A DNA stretch of 64,000 nucleotides, taken from positions 27,699,652-27,763,651 of the forward strand of contig NC_060886.1 in the NCBI RefSeq assembly GCF_014805685.1, given 5' to 3'. This document shows positions 1 to 10,298 of this stretch, one piece after another. The notes under the pieces were generated by a model. The model was not told where the DNA came from. It did no database searches and saw only the letters and a program-made list of their open reading frames with translations. This stretch comes from Silurus meridionalis. Taxonomy: Eukaryota; Chordata; Actinopteri; Siluriformes; Siluridae. The position numbers were made by a program, and so were the translations under genes. The number at the start of each line of letters is the position of its first letter. The stretch's first letter is position 1.

Positions 1-946
1 TTAAAAGGTTAAAAATTAAATGTGGAAATTCATATTGTATAAAAAAACGCAACAACACCATGTTTGGCAACACCGCTATGTGCTGTAAAAAAATAAGCTT
101 CTAATGGGCTGATAATGCGATTCCGCAAGCTTCAGGCTCGTAGAGCAAAAGGAAAACGGTTCTTCAAACAATGTGTAAAAAAAAAATTTAGCATGGACTT
201 GACAAAGATTTATTTTACATGTTTCTGACGTGATATAACAACAGAAATCATGGTTGTCAAAAATATGACTTTTTTTCATGCAAATATGATGGATATAATG
301 GAAATGTTAAATTTCATACTTATAATCATAATTTCGAGAAAAACTGACAAAAAGTAAACAATCAGGTGTTGAAAGGCATAATTGATCAAAATCGCATCAA
401 CACCTCATGTTTGGCAACACCATCTATGCGCTGTACAGAAAAAGCTTATGTAGCTGAAATTGCGATTCCGAAAGTCTCAGCCTTGTAGAGCAAAAGGAAA
501 ACGGTTTTTCGAACAAAGTAAATTTGCACCAACAGCATGCATTTGACAAACATTCTTTAACATGTTTATGATGTGCTATAACAAAACAAATGTTTTGTAA
601 AAAAAAAAAAAGACTTTTAATACATATATGATGAATATTTCGAAAATATAAAATTCACATTCATAATTACAATTTCGAGAAAAACTGTCAAAAAGTGAAC
701 AATCAGGTGTTGAAAGGCATAATTGATCAAAATCGCATCAACACCTCATGTTTGGCAACACCGACCATGTGCTCGAGAGCAAATGGAAAACGGTTCTTCA
801 AACAATGTGTAAAAAACACATACAGCATGGACTTGACAAAGATTCATTTTACATGTTTCTGATGTGATATAACAACTGACAGCATGAACAGCATTTTTGG
901 CAACACCCGACTATGTGCTGTAAAAAAATAAGCTTCTTATGGGGTG
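1..946. repeat. ~344-bp tandem repeat, about 2.7 copies
   Basis: The anchor TGTTTGGCAACACC recurs at about 61, 408 and 749, giving periods of 347 and 341 bp, with a shorter degenerate copy near 893. Each unit carries the same string of sub-motifs (a GCAAAAGGAAAACGG block, a TTTCGAGAAAAACTG block and a GGTGTTGAAAGGC block) with scattered substitutions and indels. AT-rich, no coding potential. The array runs off the left edge of the window, so its size is unknown; a local satellite or the inside of a larger element are both possible. Confidence 0.7.
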
Positions 947-1790
947 ATGCCTGAGGAATGGAAAAGGAGTGTGCGGGTACCAATCTTTAAGCATAAGTGA
1001 GATGTGCAGACCTGCGGTAACTACATGGGTATTAAGTTGATCAGTCACACCATGAAGTTATGGGAAAGAGTAGTGGAAGCCAGGCTGAGAGAAGAGGTGA
1101 CATCTGTGAGCAACAGTATGGTTTCATGCCGAGGAAGAGCACCACAGATGTCTTATTTGCTTTGAGGATGTTGATGGAGAAGTATAGAGAAGGACAGAAG
1201 GAATTGCATGGTGTATTTGTGGATTTACAACAGGGTGCCGAGAGAGGAGCTGTGGTACTGTATGAGGAAGTCAGGTGTGTCAGAGAAGTATGTGAGGCTG
1301 GTGCAGGACATGTATGAGGACTGTGTGACAGCAGTGAAGTGTGCAGTAGGAACGACAGACTGGTTCATGGTGAGGTTTGGACTAGGGGTAGGAGGGTAGG
1401 AGTAAGACAGAGTACATGTGTGTGAATGAGAGGGAGGGCAGTGGAGTGGTGCGGATGCAGGGAGAAGAGGTGGCAAAGGTGGAGGAGTTCAGGTACCTGG
1501 GGTCAACAGTGCAAAGTAATGGAGAGTGTGTTAGAGAAGTGAAGAAAAGAGTGGAGTGGGTGGAGAGAAGTGACAGGAGTGATTTGTGATAGTAGGGTAT
1601 ACGCAAGAATGAAAGGGAAAGTTTATAGGACTGTAGTGAGACCTGCGATGTTGTATGGATTAGAGACAGTGGCATTGAGTAGAAGGCTGGAGGTAGCAGA
1701 GCTGAATATGTTAAGGTTTTTGTTGGGAATGACGAGGAGGTTCATGGATGTGGTGAGGGAAGACATATTTGTATACATGCAAGTTACATG
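947..1790 (+). mobile_element. RTE-type LINE fragment, reverse transcriptase region, internally deleted
   Basis: Conceptual translation across several frames gives the RTE-family reverse transcriptase order: MPEEWKRSV, then EQQYGFMPRKSTTD, then a damaged version of the FVDLEKAYDRVP block, then the YVRLVQDMYED block. At about 1390 the text jumps from the TDWF segment to the downstream YMCVNEREG segment, so the catalytic FADD box is missing. The 3' part continues through the VVRPAMLYGLETVAL block and ends near FMDVVRED. Several frameshifts are present. This is a dead copy of a LINE family that occurs at least four more times in the window. Confidence 0.85.
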
Positions 1791-2271
1791 AGCATAAGAC
1801 TATCAGTCAAAAAAAAAAAAAAAAAAAGACAAAAATCACAAGGTTGTAAGCACCTTCTAATTCACCATTTGCCCAAACTGTTAAATGATGTTAAAATTAC
1901 AAAATATGATGAAAAGGTTATGTTGTGATTAATGTTTAGAATAATTAGTAGGGGCCTTGAACACAGATCGATTATTAAATTCGTATTGGTACACTTTGGA
2001 CCGTGAATTTTAACTGACCACTGTAACTTTAGTTTGTTTTGTCTTTAAAAAGCCTTAGTGGAACTAAGCAAGTGTTTGACTTGACTGCACAAACCGGAGT
2101 GTGCTTGACATAAAAATGACAGTGAAAGCGATTCGGAAGATTACGTTGTCTGCTGAACAAGCAGTCCCGGGCTCGTCACTTGTTCGGGTCCACATGAAAC
2201 ATTTATTTTGTGGTCTGTGCTATTTGCAGTGCAAATTATTTAGTTGCGTTGTGAGGATTTGCAGCACGTGG

Positions 2272-2545
2272 CGTGAACGCAGACCTCCTAGATGGTTGGT
2301 GTAGGGACCACTGCAGTATTGTCTGTACGGACCAACCCGTGGTGACCTCCTAGAGGAAATGCTTCAGTGTTAGAAGCATGGCCAGCATCTCTTGGCAATT
2401 AATGTGCCAGCGTAGATGGGGCCCGCCCACAGACCTCTGGCGGAGCGACCACTCATGATCGCCCCGTGAGGGACGCATCCGTCGTTAGCATTAGCGGCGA
2501 CCGGGACTCCAGCACAGGGCCTAGAGATGGAAACCGGGTATCTCG
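2272..2545 (-). mobile_element. DIRS retrotransposon fragment (RNase H region), inverted
   Basis: The reverse complement closely matches 6240-6535 of the plus-strand DIRS copy, covering the start of the RNase H-like domain (a TMDASLTGWGA-like region, the WHINCQEML block and the CTDNTAVVPYINHL block). It carries small indels and cannot be translated through. Together with the minus-strand piece at 3423-3962 it looks like the broken remains of a second DIRS copy in opposite orientation. Confidence 0.75.
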
Positions 2546-2550
2546 ACAAG

Positions 2551-2801
2551 TGTCTATTGATCAGTGGTGTTGTTGATGATCTGAAAGGTGAGTTTTTTTG
2601 TTTATTTTAACATCCTGATCATGATTCCTTGACTTTGCCAGTTAACATAATAATGTTTTACAGTTAATTGTGTATTTCATCAGATTATTTGGGATAATAA
2701 TATCCAAAATGCCAAGGAATCATAAATAAACAATGTGAAAATAAACAAACAACTCACCTTTCAGGTCATCAACACACATCAACACCACTGACGAATAGAC
2801 A
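2551..2801. repeat. 251-bp foldback (inverted repeat) element
   Basis: The segment starts TGTCTATTGATCAGTGG and ends CCACTGACGAATAGACA, so its ends are near-perfect reverse complements. The arms extend inward for about 80 bp, including CTGAAAGGTGAG on the left and CTCACCTTTCAG on the right, around an AT-rich centre of about 90 bp. No ORF. This is the architecture of a foldback MITE. I see no convincing target duplication, so the superfamily is not assigned. It lies between the two minus-strand DIRS pieces. Confidence 0.6.
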
Positions 2802-2874
2802 ATGAACAATAAGCAGTCACAGATGGGTTTGTTGTGGTCCCCTTGAAACATTTATTTTGTGATCTGTGCTACTT

Positions 2875-2990
2875 GGTTTTGTTGTGAGGATTTGCAGCGT
2901 GTTTCTGTGTTTGGTTGTGTTGTGAGGATTTGCAGCATGTTTTTGTACTTGGTTGCATTGTGGGGGTTTGCAGCACGTGTTGTCAAACTG
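2875..2990. repeat. Three ~38-bp tandem copies of a G/T-rich motif
   Basis: GTGAGGATTTGCAGC or a close variant recurs at a ~38-bp spacing three times, and once more upstream near 2250. It is a minor variable-number repeat without coding content. Confidence 0.5.
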
Positions 2991-3422
2991 ATAACGTTGT
3001 TTTTTCTATTTGCGTGTGTTTTCTTAAGTTGCAGCACAGTGAGCTGTCTCAGCCACCGTATAGGAAGCCTTAAGGATAAGTAATTTATAAGATATTTTTT
3101 TATTTCAGGGTGGAGTATTCCCTTAATTAAACAGAGGCAAAAACAGTGATTGGGATAAAATATTATTAATTATGCAGCCCTAGCTATAGGTTATATGACT
3201 TACACTTCCGGCTGTACTGCCCTCCAATCATGGTCTCGCTGGGCTCTCAAAGCACGGTTGCCTTCTCTGTCTCTTGCATTTGTGAACCATTTACCAAGCG
3301 CTGTCTCCAGCTCTTTCTTACTGACAGTTTTCAGCAAAGGGTTCTGTTTCAGGCTACCTACAAAGCAAAAAAGTATATAAAGTAGAGCATGCTACTGTAT
3401 CAACCAAGGCATAATCCAACAT

Positions 3423-3962
3423 CTAAGGCATGTAGGCATCGCCGCATGACCTTGATAGTGCGGAGGGGGTTGCCCCTCCATGAGAACCCGCGGGTCCTGA
3501 GCCACACTGAAGGGGTCTCATGTACAGCAGACCAAGTGGAATCACACTGGACGCAGCTTCCATAAGCCCTAGCAGTGTCTGGAACTGCTCCACAGTGAGA
3601 GGCTGCCCTTCTCTGACCTTCCTAACGGCCGTAAGGATAGCCATAATGCTGGCAGGGGATAGCTGCGCACACAAAGTAGTTGAATTCCATATGACACCGA
3701 GATAGGTGGTTCTTTGTAATGGAGAAATCACACTCCTACCGGCGTTCAGCCGAAACCCCAACGCCTTCATGTGGGCGAGAACGACACCTCGATGCCGGAC
3801 CGCCAACTGCTCAGACTGAGCTAGGATCAAGTAATTGTCGATGTAGTTAGGGATGCGGATGCCCTGAGACCTCAGAACTTCCTCAGATACATGAAAGTAC
3901 GCATCCTTTAGACCTACCGTGACAAACCAGACCTCGGATCTGATTTGAAGCATGTTCGGCAT
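3423..3962 (-). pseudogene. DIRS reverse transcriptase fragment, inverted copy
   Basis: An open stretch of 179 codons aligns with the plus-strand DIRS copy. It has the WFVTVGLKDAYFHVS block, then an in-frame jump that removes the segment normally following it, then IPNYIDNYLILAQSE (the catalytic-box region, with the second aspartate of YIDD replaced by asparagine), then TVEQFQTLLGLM and the PLGLLYMRPLQ connection region. DIRS reverse transcriptases make cDNA for elements that integrate with a tyrosine recombinase. The missing core segment and the altered box mean it cannot be active. This copy keeps the YIDD-region sequence that the plus-strand copy has lost. Confidence 0.8.
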
Positions 3963-4210
3963 TTCTGTTTGTTTACCTGTTGCACTACTACTTCATTAAA
4001 ACCCTTTTCTTCACTACCTGGGGGTTTTGCTTCAGTCACTCCACAAACGTGACAGGTAGTATTTTAAAATTTACTAAATTGGCTTTTCTGTCTTCTCTTT
4101 CTTTACTGTTTTGTAGGACAAATTTCTCTGGGCCCATTTGGGTTGCCCATGCAGGGCCCAAGTGACAGCCCATCAAAAACCCACATGGGGTCCACATAAA
4201 AATGTTGGCT

Positions 4211-4700
4211 GGGTTTATGTATAATTTCACCCAGGGGCAGCATATACAAAGAAAAAAGCAGTGGGCCTAAGACAGATCCTTACAAAACACCAAACTTTAC
4301 CTCAGGGAGTGTGGAGAACTCACCTTTACATCAATAAACTGATAGTGATCAGTCAAATAATACCTAAGACAGAAGAGAGCTGTTCCTTTATTCCAAAAAC
4401 GTTCTCAAGTCTAGCAAGCAGAATAGTATGATCAGTGATGTCAAAAGCTGCACTAAGGTCGAGCAAAACAAGTAAGGATACGTCTCTGTGCTATGATGAG
4501 GTTTAAATCCTGACTGATACATTTTAAAAATGTTATTCCTATGTAGATGTGAGCATAACTGCTATGCTACAAACTTTTCTAATATTTTGGATATCAAGGA
4601 GAGATTTTATATTGACCTGAAGTTGGACAGCTGCAAGGTCAGGTTTCTTAATTAGAGGGATGATAATTGCCAGTTTGAAGAATTTAGGTACATAGTCAAG
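4211..4700 (-). mobile_element. LINE reverse transcriptase fragment (CR1/L2/Rex-like group)
   Basis: The reverse complement reads, with frameshifts, as reverse transcriptase core blocks: LDLSAAFDITDHTILLAR, then a [21 protein letters not shown] block. These are the usual motifs of non-LTR elements of the CR1/L2/Rex group. A homologous fragment lies at 50590-51500, also minus. Precise clade assignment would need alignment with a repeat library. Confidence 0.65.
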
Positions 4701-4703
4701 AAG

Positions 4704-4800
4704 TCAAGTCAAAAAGCTTTTATTGTCATTTTAACCCTTTATAGCTGACGAATTAGACAGTGAAATGAAACAACATTCCTCCTGAACCCTCGTGCTACAT
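4704..4800 (-). mobile_element. LINE 3'-terminal tail, reverse orientation
   Basis: Read on the minus strand, the segment ends in AATAAAAGCTTTTTGACTTG, close to the tails at 40725-40765, 48575-48625 and 52880-52913. It includes the CATTTCACTGTCTAATTC-like stretch that precedes those tails. It probably marks the 3' end of an L2-type LINE copy that is otherwise absent here. Confidence 0.55.
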
Positions 4801-5291
4801 ACAACACCAATCATGACGAACAGAAACACAGGGCTAAGGGCTGCTCCAGACGAGCTCGTCCAGCTGGACAAGCACTTTTTCTGACGCCAGGTCGCAACCT
4901 CCATGTCGGGTTTTTCCGTTCTTTACAGACCTGTACACTAAGTGCCATGGTCATAGGCGTGGCCCCTTCAGCCCCTTTCAACATTGTATTCACACGTTAT
5001 GGGGCGGAGAATACACAGGTATGGAGCGATGCTGTGGGTTGGAGTGACACTTGCGAGTTATCTCTCTCCCGGGGATTGCTTCCTCCCTCAAGACCCCGTC
5101 GGCGAGCACAGCCCCGATTACAGCCCTCGTCTCCCATCGGGATTTGCAGAAATGCAGTGTTGTGACTCGCCTCCCCTGTGAGGGATCCTGCGTGTCGAGG
5201 CCACGTGAGGTGACAGATCTGAGGACTGTCATCTTCAACAGGAAGACTTCGATGAAGAGATCCTGACACAGACCTTTCTGGGAATCTGGCC

Positions 5292-5576
5292 GTGAAGGCG
5301 TGCCACACCGCCTATCCGGTGCCTGTCCTGTCCGGCCCCTCAGGGACCTGGTCCGTTAACCCTGCCACCCTCGGTGCTTTAGGGCACGGCCAGCTCCAGC
5401 GAGCTCTCTCCTTGGTCTCCACCCGCAACGTTGTGGTCCCAGAGATCTCGCCTCCTCTAGATCCGTCTCAGGGTGTTCCCTTGGCTCTGGACATACCGGA
5501 AGTCAGTCTTGAGAGACTGATACCCCTAAGGCGCTTTCTGGCAGCTTGGCAAGCTCTTCCAGATGTGTCCCGGTAG
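5292..5576 (+). pseudogene. DIRS 5' ORF segment (gag or RT leader)
   Basis: An open stretch of 94 codons lies just before the reverse transcriptase. It contains a region rich in Pro, Val and Leu, with a VSLERLIPLRRFLAAW segment that resembles the connector preceding RT in fish DIRS elements. No catalytic motif is visible. It ends at a stop about 60 bp before the RT-like sequence resumes. Assignment rests mainly on position. Confidence 0.45.
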
Positions 5577-5639
5577 GTCCTGCATACTATAGAGTGAGGC
5601 TACTCGATTCAGTTTGGGTCTCCTCCGCCCCATTTTCAC

Positions 5640-6230
5640 AGGGTTCTTCTCACCCTGTTGGGAAGCCAGCAGGCTCTGGTCATGGAACAGGAAGTAGACA
5701 CTCTCCGTAGGAAGGGGGCCATCAAGGTGGTCCCTCCGTCAGGACGAGGGTCCAGGTTCTACGCATGGAACTTCATAGTTCCCAAGAAGCACGGAGGGTT
5801 GCGTCCTTTCTTAGATTTACGTCAGCTGAACCGCTCTCTCATGAGACTCAGGTTCAAGATGCTGACCCTCAAGCAGGTCGTGCTTCAAATCAGATCCGAG
5901 GACTGGTTTGTCACGGTAGGTCTAAAGGATGCGTACTTTCATGTATCCATCCTACCTTCTCACAGGAAGTTCTGAGGTCTTAGGGCATCTGCATCCCCTG
6001 CCAGCATTATGGCCATCCTTACGGCCGTTAGGAAGGTCAGAGAAGGGCAGCCTCTCACTGTCGAGCAGTTCCAGACACTGCTAGGGCTTATGGCAGCTGC
6101 GTCCAGTGTGATACCACTTGGTCTGCTGTACATGAGACCCCTTCAGTGTGGCTCAGGACCCGCGGGTTCTCATGGAGGGGCAACCCCCGCCGCACTATCA
6201 AGGTTATGCGGCGATGCCTACATGCCTTAG
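5640..6230 (+). pseudogene. DIRS reverse transcriptase, core deleted
   Basis: The frame from 5658 gives MEQEVDTLRRKGAIKVVP, the FYAWNFIVPKKHGGLRPFLD block (RT motifs 1-2) and WFVTVGLKDAYFHVS (motif A, with the catalytic aspartate of the KDAYF string). After SILPSHRKF the frame stops near 5973, and the sequence resumes at about 6003 with MAILTAVRKVREGQPL. The motif B-C region with the YIDD box is therefore deleted. The connection region PLGLLYMRPLQ follows. The minus-strand copy at 3423-3962 retains part of what is lost here. Confidence 0.85.
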
Positions 6231-6234
6231 ATGT

Positions 6235-6933
6235 TGTCGAGATCCCCGGTTCCTATCTCTAGGTCCTGTGCTGGGAGTCCCCGGTTGTCGCTTAATGCTA
6301 ACGATGGATGCGTCCCTCACTGGGTGGGGAGCGATCATGAGTGGTCGCTCCGCCAGAGGTCTGTGGGAGGGGCCCCATCTACGCTGGCACATTAATTGCC
6401 AAGAGATGCTGGCCATGCTTCTAACACTGAAGCATTTCCTCTTGGACCTCGGAGGTCACCACGGGTTGGTCTGTACAGACAATACTGCAGTGGTCCCCTA
6501 CATCAACCATCTAGGAGGTCTGCGTTCACGCCCACTATGCAGGCTGGTGCACCAGATCCTTCTTTGGGCACAGGGGAAAATCCTCTCATTAAGGGCGGTT
6601 TACATCCTGGGCTGGTTGAACGAGGCAGCAGACACCCTGTCGAGGCGGGTGTTGAGACCCGGGGAATGGCCATATCTCAGGCGTGGCCGAGGCTGCGTCT
6701 GTACGCTGTGCCCTGAGGGGGCACAGCTCAGAGGTTCTGGTCTTTCCACCAAGGTGGTAGAGACCATTCTCCGCTCCAGAGCTCCCTCCACAAGGAGGTC
6801 ATATGCCGCCAGGTGGCGTCTGTTCTGCTTGTGGTTTGAGCACCACCAGCTGGATCCAGTCCACTGCCCAGTTGGTTCAGTGCTGGAATTCCTCCGGGGA
6901 CAGATCGCCAGGGGTTGGCTCTGTCCACCCTAA
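6235..6933 (+). pseudogene. DIRS RNase H-like domain and start of recombinase, one long open frame
   Basis: An open frame of 261 codons (6148-6933) is the best preserved part of the element. It shows LMLTMDASLTGWGAI, LRWHINCQEMLAMLL and LVCTDNTAVVPYINHLGG, which carry the acidic residues of a DIRS RNase H fold. IHIPG-like YILGWLNEAADTLSR follows. The last third, VVETILRSRAPSTRRSYA and WRLFCLWFEHH, is the N-terminal SAM-like domain of the tyrosine recombinase. The frame stops at 6931, where a frameshift separates it from the rest of the recombinase. Confidence 0.8.
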
Positions 6934-7625
6934 AAGTCTACGCGTCTGCCATTTCGCCCTATCATGCCCCCATGGCCGGGCCATCTCTGGGCAAGTCCCA
7001 ATGGTATCGAATTTTTTCTCTGCGGCACCCAGGGGCTGAGACCCTCGGTGCAACCTAGAGTGCCTGGGTGTGACCTGGCTGTCATTTTGGGGGCTCTTTC
7101 TGAACCCCCCTTCGAGCCTTTAGCCGAGGCATCTTAGAGGCACCGTTCAAGCAAGACCACGTTCTTGTTGGCCATCTGCTCTATCAAAAGAGTAGTGGAC
7201 CTGCAGGCCCTGTCTGTGGCCCCCTCCTTCCTGGAGTTTACCCCAGTTATGGTTGGTGCCTTCCTGTACCCCTGTACAGGGGGTTACATCCCCAAGGTGC
7301 CCTCTGTCGTCCCACGACCCATAAGATTACAGGCATTCTATCCTCCTCCATTCCAGGCCCCAGACCAGGAGAAACTGAACCGGCTTTGTCCAGTGCGTGC
7401 ACTGGACACATACGTCCACAGGAGAGGCCTCCCAAGAGAGGTCTTCTTGCTAATAAGCAGGCTCTGAGCAGGTGGGGTGTTGATGCGATCACATCTTATG
7501 AGTCCTCTGGTCTCCCTGCTCCATTCGGGGTCAGAGCTCACTCATCCGGAGTGTGGCTGCCTCAAAATCTCGGTCCTCTGGAGTTTCCTTCAAGACCTAT
7601 GTAACGCTGTGGGTTGGTCCACCCC
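6934..7625 (+). pseudogene. DIRS tyrosine recombinase, C-terminal part, frameshifted
   Basis: Three frames share the recombinase remains. 7165-7467 gives KRVVDLQALSVAPSFLEF and LNRLCPVRALDTYVHRRG; 7386-7604 gives LANKQALSRWGVDAI and PFGVRAHSSGVW; and the sequence near 7600 reads as a VCDAVGWS-like block, where the catalytic tyrosine is expected shortly downstream in FYNLD. The box that normally reads HSTR is here HSSG, so the conserved arginine appears lost. The protein would bind and recombine the element ends; this copy cannot. Confidence 0.75.
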
Positions 7626-7794
7626 ACTGACCTTTTGTGCGGTTCTATAACCTAGACCGCAGTGCCGCTCCTGCCCCTCAGTCCTTCTCTAGCTGTGGTG
7701 GCAGACACACACTAGGCAGGGACTGGTCAGTCTGGTGTGATTGGACACTCGTTCCCAAAGTGTTTCGACGCAGCTCAAGATCCTGAAAGGGAAC

Positions 7795-8090
7795 GTCTCT
7801 AGCTTACGTATGTAACCCTGGTTCCCTGAGGGAATGAGACGCTGCGTCTCAATGCCACACCTTCGGCGTCCCTGCAGCACTTCCTTCTCCCTTACAGAAG
7901 CTGCCTCTGTCCTCTCTCATATGCGCTTTATACTCCTGGTCGTGATGTCACCTCACCGGTGACGGCCAGCATCCAATTTTTGACTGATTACACACATTAT
8001 TTCAGAGCACAAACACTCAGGCACTCAGGCATTCCCAAAGTCTCGTTCCCTCAGGGAACTAGGGTTACATACATATCCTAGAGACGTTCT
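7795..8090. repeat. DIRS terminal inverted repeat pair
   Basis: The string GTAACCCTGGTTCCCTGAGG near 7815 and its near reverse complement GTTCCCTCAGGGAACTAGGG near 8046 face each other. They are bounded by GTCTCTAGCTTACG at about 7795 and TATCCTAGAGAC at about 8076. The ~200 bp between contains a GACGCTGCGTCTC palindrome. This matches the inverted terminal and internal complementary layout of DIRS elements, in which no LTRs are formed. Confidence 0.65.
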
Positions 8091-8094
8091 TCTT

Positions 8095-8235
8095 AAGAAC
8101 ATGAAAAATCATATTTTTTTATTTATAAATAAAAGTTATACTTTTGTCAAAACATGATTTGTCATGTCACTTTTTTGAGTTTTCAATCGCTTATTACACC
8201 TTTTAATGGTTTTTAATAAAATTCTGCTAATTTAT
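8095..8235. repeat. AT-rich repeat, left piece
   Basis: The stretch around TTGTCATGTCACTTTTTTG and CACCTTTTAATGG resembles 9165-9245 (TTGTCATGCCGTATTTCG, CACCTTTTAAGG). The two pieces flank the RTE fragment at 8240-9142, so the LINE 3' end probably landed within, or between units of, an AT-rich tandem repeat. Confidence 0.5.
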
Positions 8236-8239
8236 TTAT

Positions 8240-9142
8240 TAACAGACTGGTTCAAGGTGAAGGTTGGACTGCATTAAGGATCGGCCCTGAGCCCGTTCCT
8301 GTTTGCAGTGGAGATGGACAGGTCGACGGACGAGGTCAGACAGGTCTCCCTGGACTATGATGTTTGCGGATGATATTGTGATTTGTGGTGAGAATAGTGA
8401 GCAGGTAGAGAAGAGCCTGGAGAGGTGGAGGTATGTGCTGGAGAGAAGGCGAATGAAAGTCGGTAGGAGTAAGCCAGAGTACATGTGCGTAAATGAGAGG
8501 GAGGGCAGTGGAATGGTGTGGTTGCAGGGAGAAGAGGTGGTGAAGGTGGTGGAGTTCAGGTACCTCGGGTCAACAGTGCGAAGTAATGGAGAGTGTGTTA
8601 GGGAAGTAAAGAAAAGAGTGCAGGCAGGGTGGAGTGGGTGGAGAAGAGTGACAGGAATGATTTGTGATAGTAGGGTATCTGCAAGAATGCAAGGGAAAGT
8701 TTATAGGTCTGTGGTGACCTGCAATGTTGTATGGATTAGAGACAGTGGCATTGAGTAAGAGACAAGAGGCAAAGCTGGAGGTAGCAGAGCTGAATATGCT
8801 GAGGTTTTCGTTGGGAGTGACGAGGATGGACGAGAATAGAAATGAGTTTATTAGAGGGACAGCGCATGTTAGACGTTTTGGAGACAAGGTGAGGGAGGCG
8901 AGATTGAGATGGTTTGGACATGTGCAGACGAGGGACGAGTTATATTGGTAGGAGAATGCTAAGGATGGAGCCACCAGGAAGGACGAAAGAGGAAGGCCAA
9001 GGAGGAGGTTCATGGATGTGGTGAGGAAGATATGCAGGTAGTTAGTGTGAAAGAGGCAGATGTAGAGGACAGGGTGGTATGGAGACGGATGATCCGCTGT
9101 GGGGACCCCTAATTGGAGCAGCCGAAAGAAGATAAAGAAGAT
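8240..9142 (+). mobile_element. 5'-truncated RTE-type LINE (RT second half to 3' end)
   Basis: It begins at the TDWFKVKVGL block. Across small frameshifts it gives SPWTMMFADDIVICGE, with the catalytic FADD box intact, then YMCVNEREGSGMVWLQGEEV, VEFRYLGSTVRSNGECV, a damaged RPAMLYGLETVALSKRQE block and ARLRWFGHVQTR. It ends in the characteristic short 3' tail GGAGCAGCCGAAAGAAG followed by AAGAAG repeats. 5' truncation is the normal product of target-primed reverse transcription. Frameshifts near 8720 and 8945 make it inactive. Confidence 0.88.
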
Positions 9143-9144
9143 TG

Positions 9145-9500
9145 TTTTACAAAAAAAAATCATATTTTAGGCAAAACAAATATTTGTCATGCCGTATTTC
9201 GTTTTTCGTTCACTTATTGCACCTTTTAAGGTTTTTTTTAATTAAATTTGCGAATCAATCTAAAAATTCATATTTTGAGAATATCAGAATTGTATGAAAA
9301 TTATGATAGCAATGTTTATTCATATTTTCATAATAAATATTATATTTATTTTTGCAAAAACAAAAGTCTCATTTTAGTTACAATATAATTTGCAATGGTG
9401 ACTTTCCACACCAGATTTTTCACTTTTTACAGTTTTTAACAATTTATCTATTATTATTATGAAATTTAATATTTTCATATTATCCATCATATTTGTATGA
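9145..9500. repeat. AT-rich repeat, right piece
   Basis: Low-complexity AT-rich sequence with several imperfect copies of ATCATATTTT and ATTTGTCATG motifs, related to 8095-8235 and more loosely to the tandem repeat at 1-946. No gene. Confidence 0.45.
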
Positions 9501-9840
9501 AAAAAGTTATATTTTCGCATAATAATAATCGCATAATTTCATTAAAATCCATTAAAAAGTTAAATAAGAGAGCAAAAAAGCAAGTTGATGTGCCGGTTAC
9601 TACCTTGTTGACGACACCCTCAGCTGTCCAAAAATCAACACAAACCAAATCTAATGGCGCTGTTGTAGTTATCGACACGAGTGAAGCTCTGGCTTCTGGA
9701 TCAGGAGTCTTACTCAACACACATCTCTTGCATTGTGACACATACAAGTTTGTGTCATGCACCAACGAATTCCAGTAGAATCTCTGCCGTGCAAGCCAAA
9801 GAGTGCGGTGCTGGCCATGATGACCTGCGTTATCATGCAA
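9487..9840 (-). pseudogene. Gypsy integrase N-terminal zinc-binding domain fragment
   Basis: The 117-codon frame starts MHDNAGHHGQHRT and continues to CKRCVLSKTPDPEA, giving the H-H-C-C spacing of the retroviral-type integrase zinc finger. It is followed by PLDLVCVDFW, the first strand of the catalytic core with its first acidic residue. Coding resemblance ends soon after, at about 9590, so the rest of the catalytic core is missing. Confidence 0.8.
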
Positions 9841-10298
9841 CCCTTTTAGAACCTAACCCCTCAAGGCTGCCGGCACATTATACTGGAAAATCTTTTTCTT
9901 GGTCAATGGGTTCTTAGACACCCGGAAGAGTATGCCTAACTTGATTGTGAATTTACCTCATTGTTTCATTGTTCGTACAGTTTCCTCTGACTTAACTTTC
10001 TCTCGCCTATTAGGCTGTCTACCATGCTCTACAAAGAACCTCACCCTACTCACGACTGGATCCAGACGCTGCTTGTCAAGCAACTCAGCATGCGTAAGCT
10101 TATTAAGCAGGTACTGCACGTCATCCTCCAAACCCCTCAAATGCTAAACATACGTGAGTGCTGTAGTTGCAGCGGCTTCCTCCCAGTAGCTATGAGAGCG
10201 GAGCACAGCCGACATCTCCCCAGTTGAACACTGTCCCTCCAGCAAAGCTCTGAACTAGGTTAGACACTTCTTGACACTTCTGCGATGCAGGCACTGTC

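Larger units (their letters stand above)
4945..8090 (+). mobile_element. DIRS retrotransposon, plus-strand copy, degenerate
   Basis: The segment has the order expected of a DIRS element: a 5' coding part of unclear function (about 5290-5576), reverse transcriptase (about 5640-6230), RNase H-like domain (6235-6650), tyrosine recombinase (6720-7625) and an inverted terminal structure (7795-8090). DIRS elements lack LTRs and an integrase and insert by a tyrosine recombinase. Internal deletions and frameshifts break every ORF. The left border is approximate; the first 300 bp resemble coding sequence out of frame. Confidence 0.8.

Noticed and set aside
4990..5308. Overlapping ORFs on both strands near 5.0-5.3 kb
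   Set aside because: GC-rich, out-of-frame remains of the DIRS 5' region. None shows a recognisable domain.
8570..9163. 197-codon minus-strand ORF
   Set aside because: Antisense shadow of the RTE reverse transcriptase on the plus strand.
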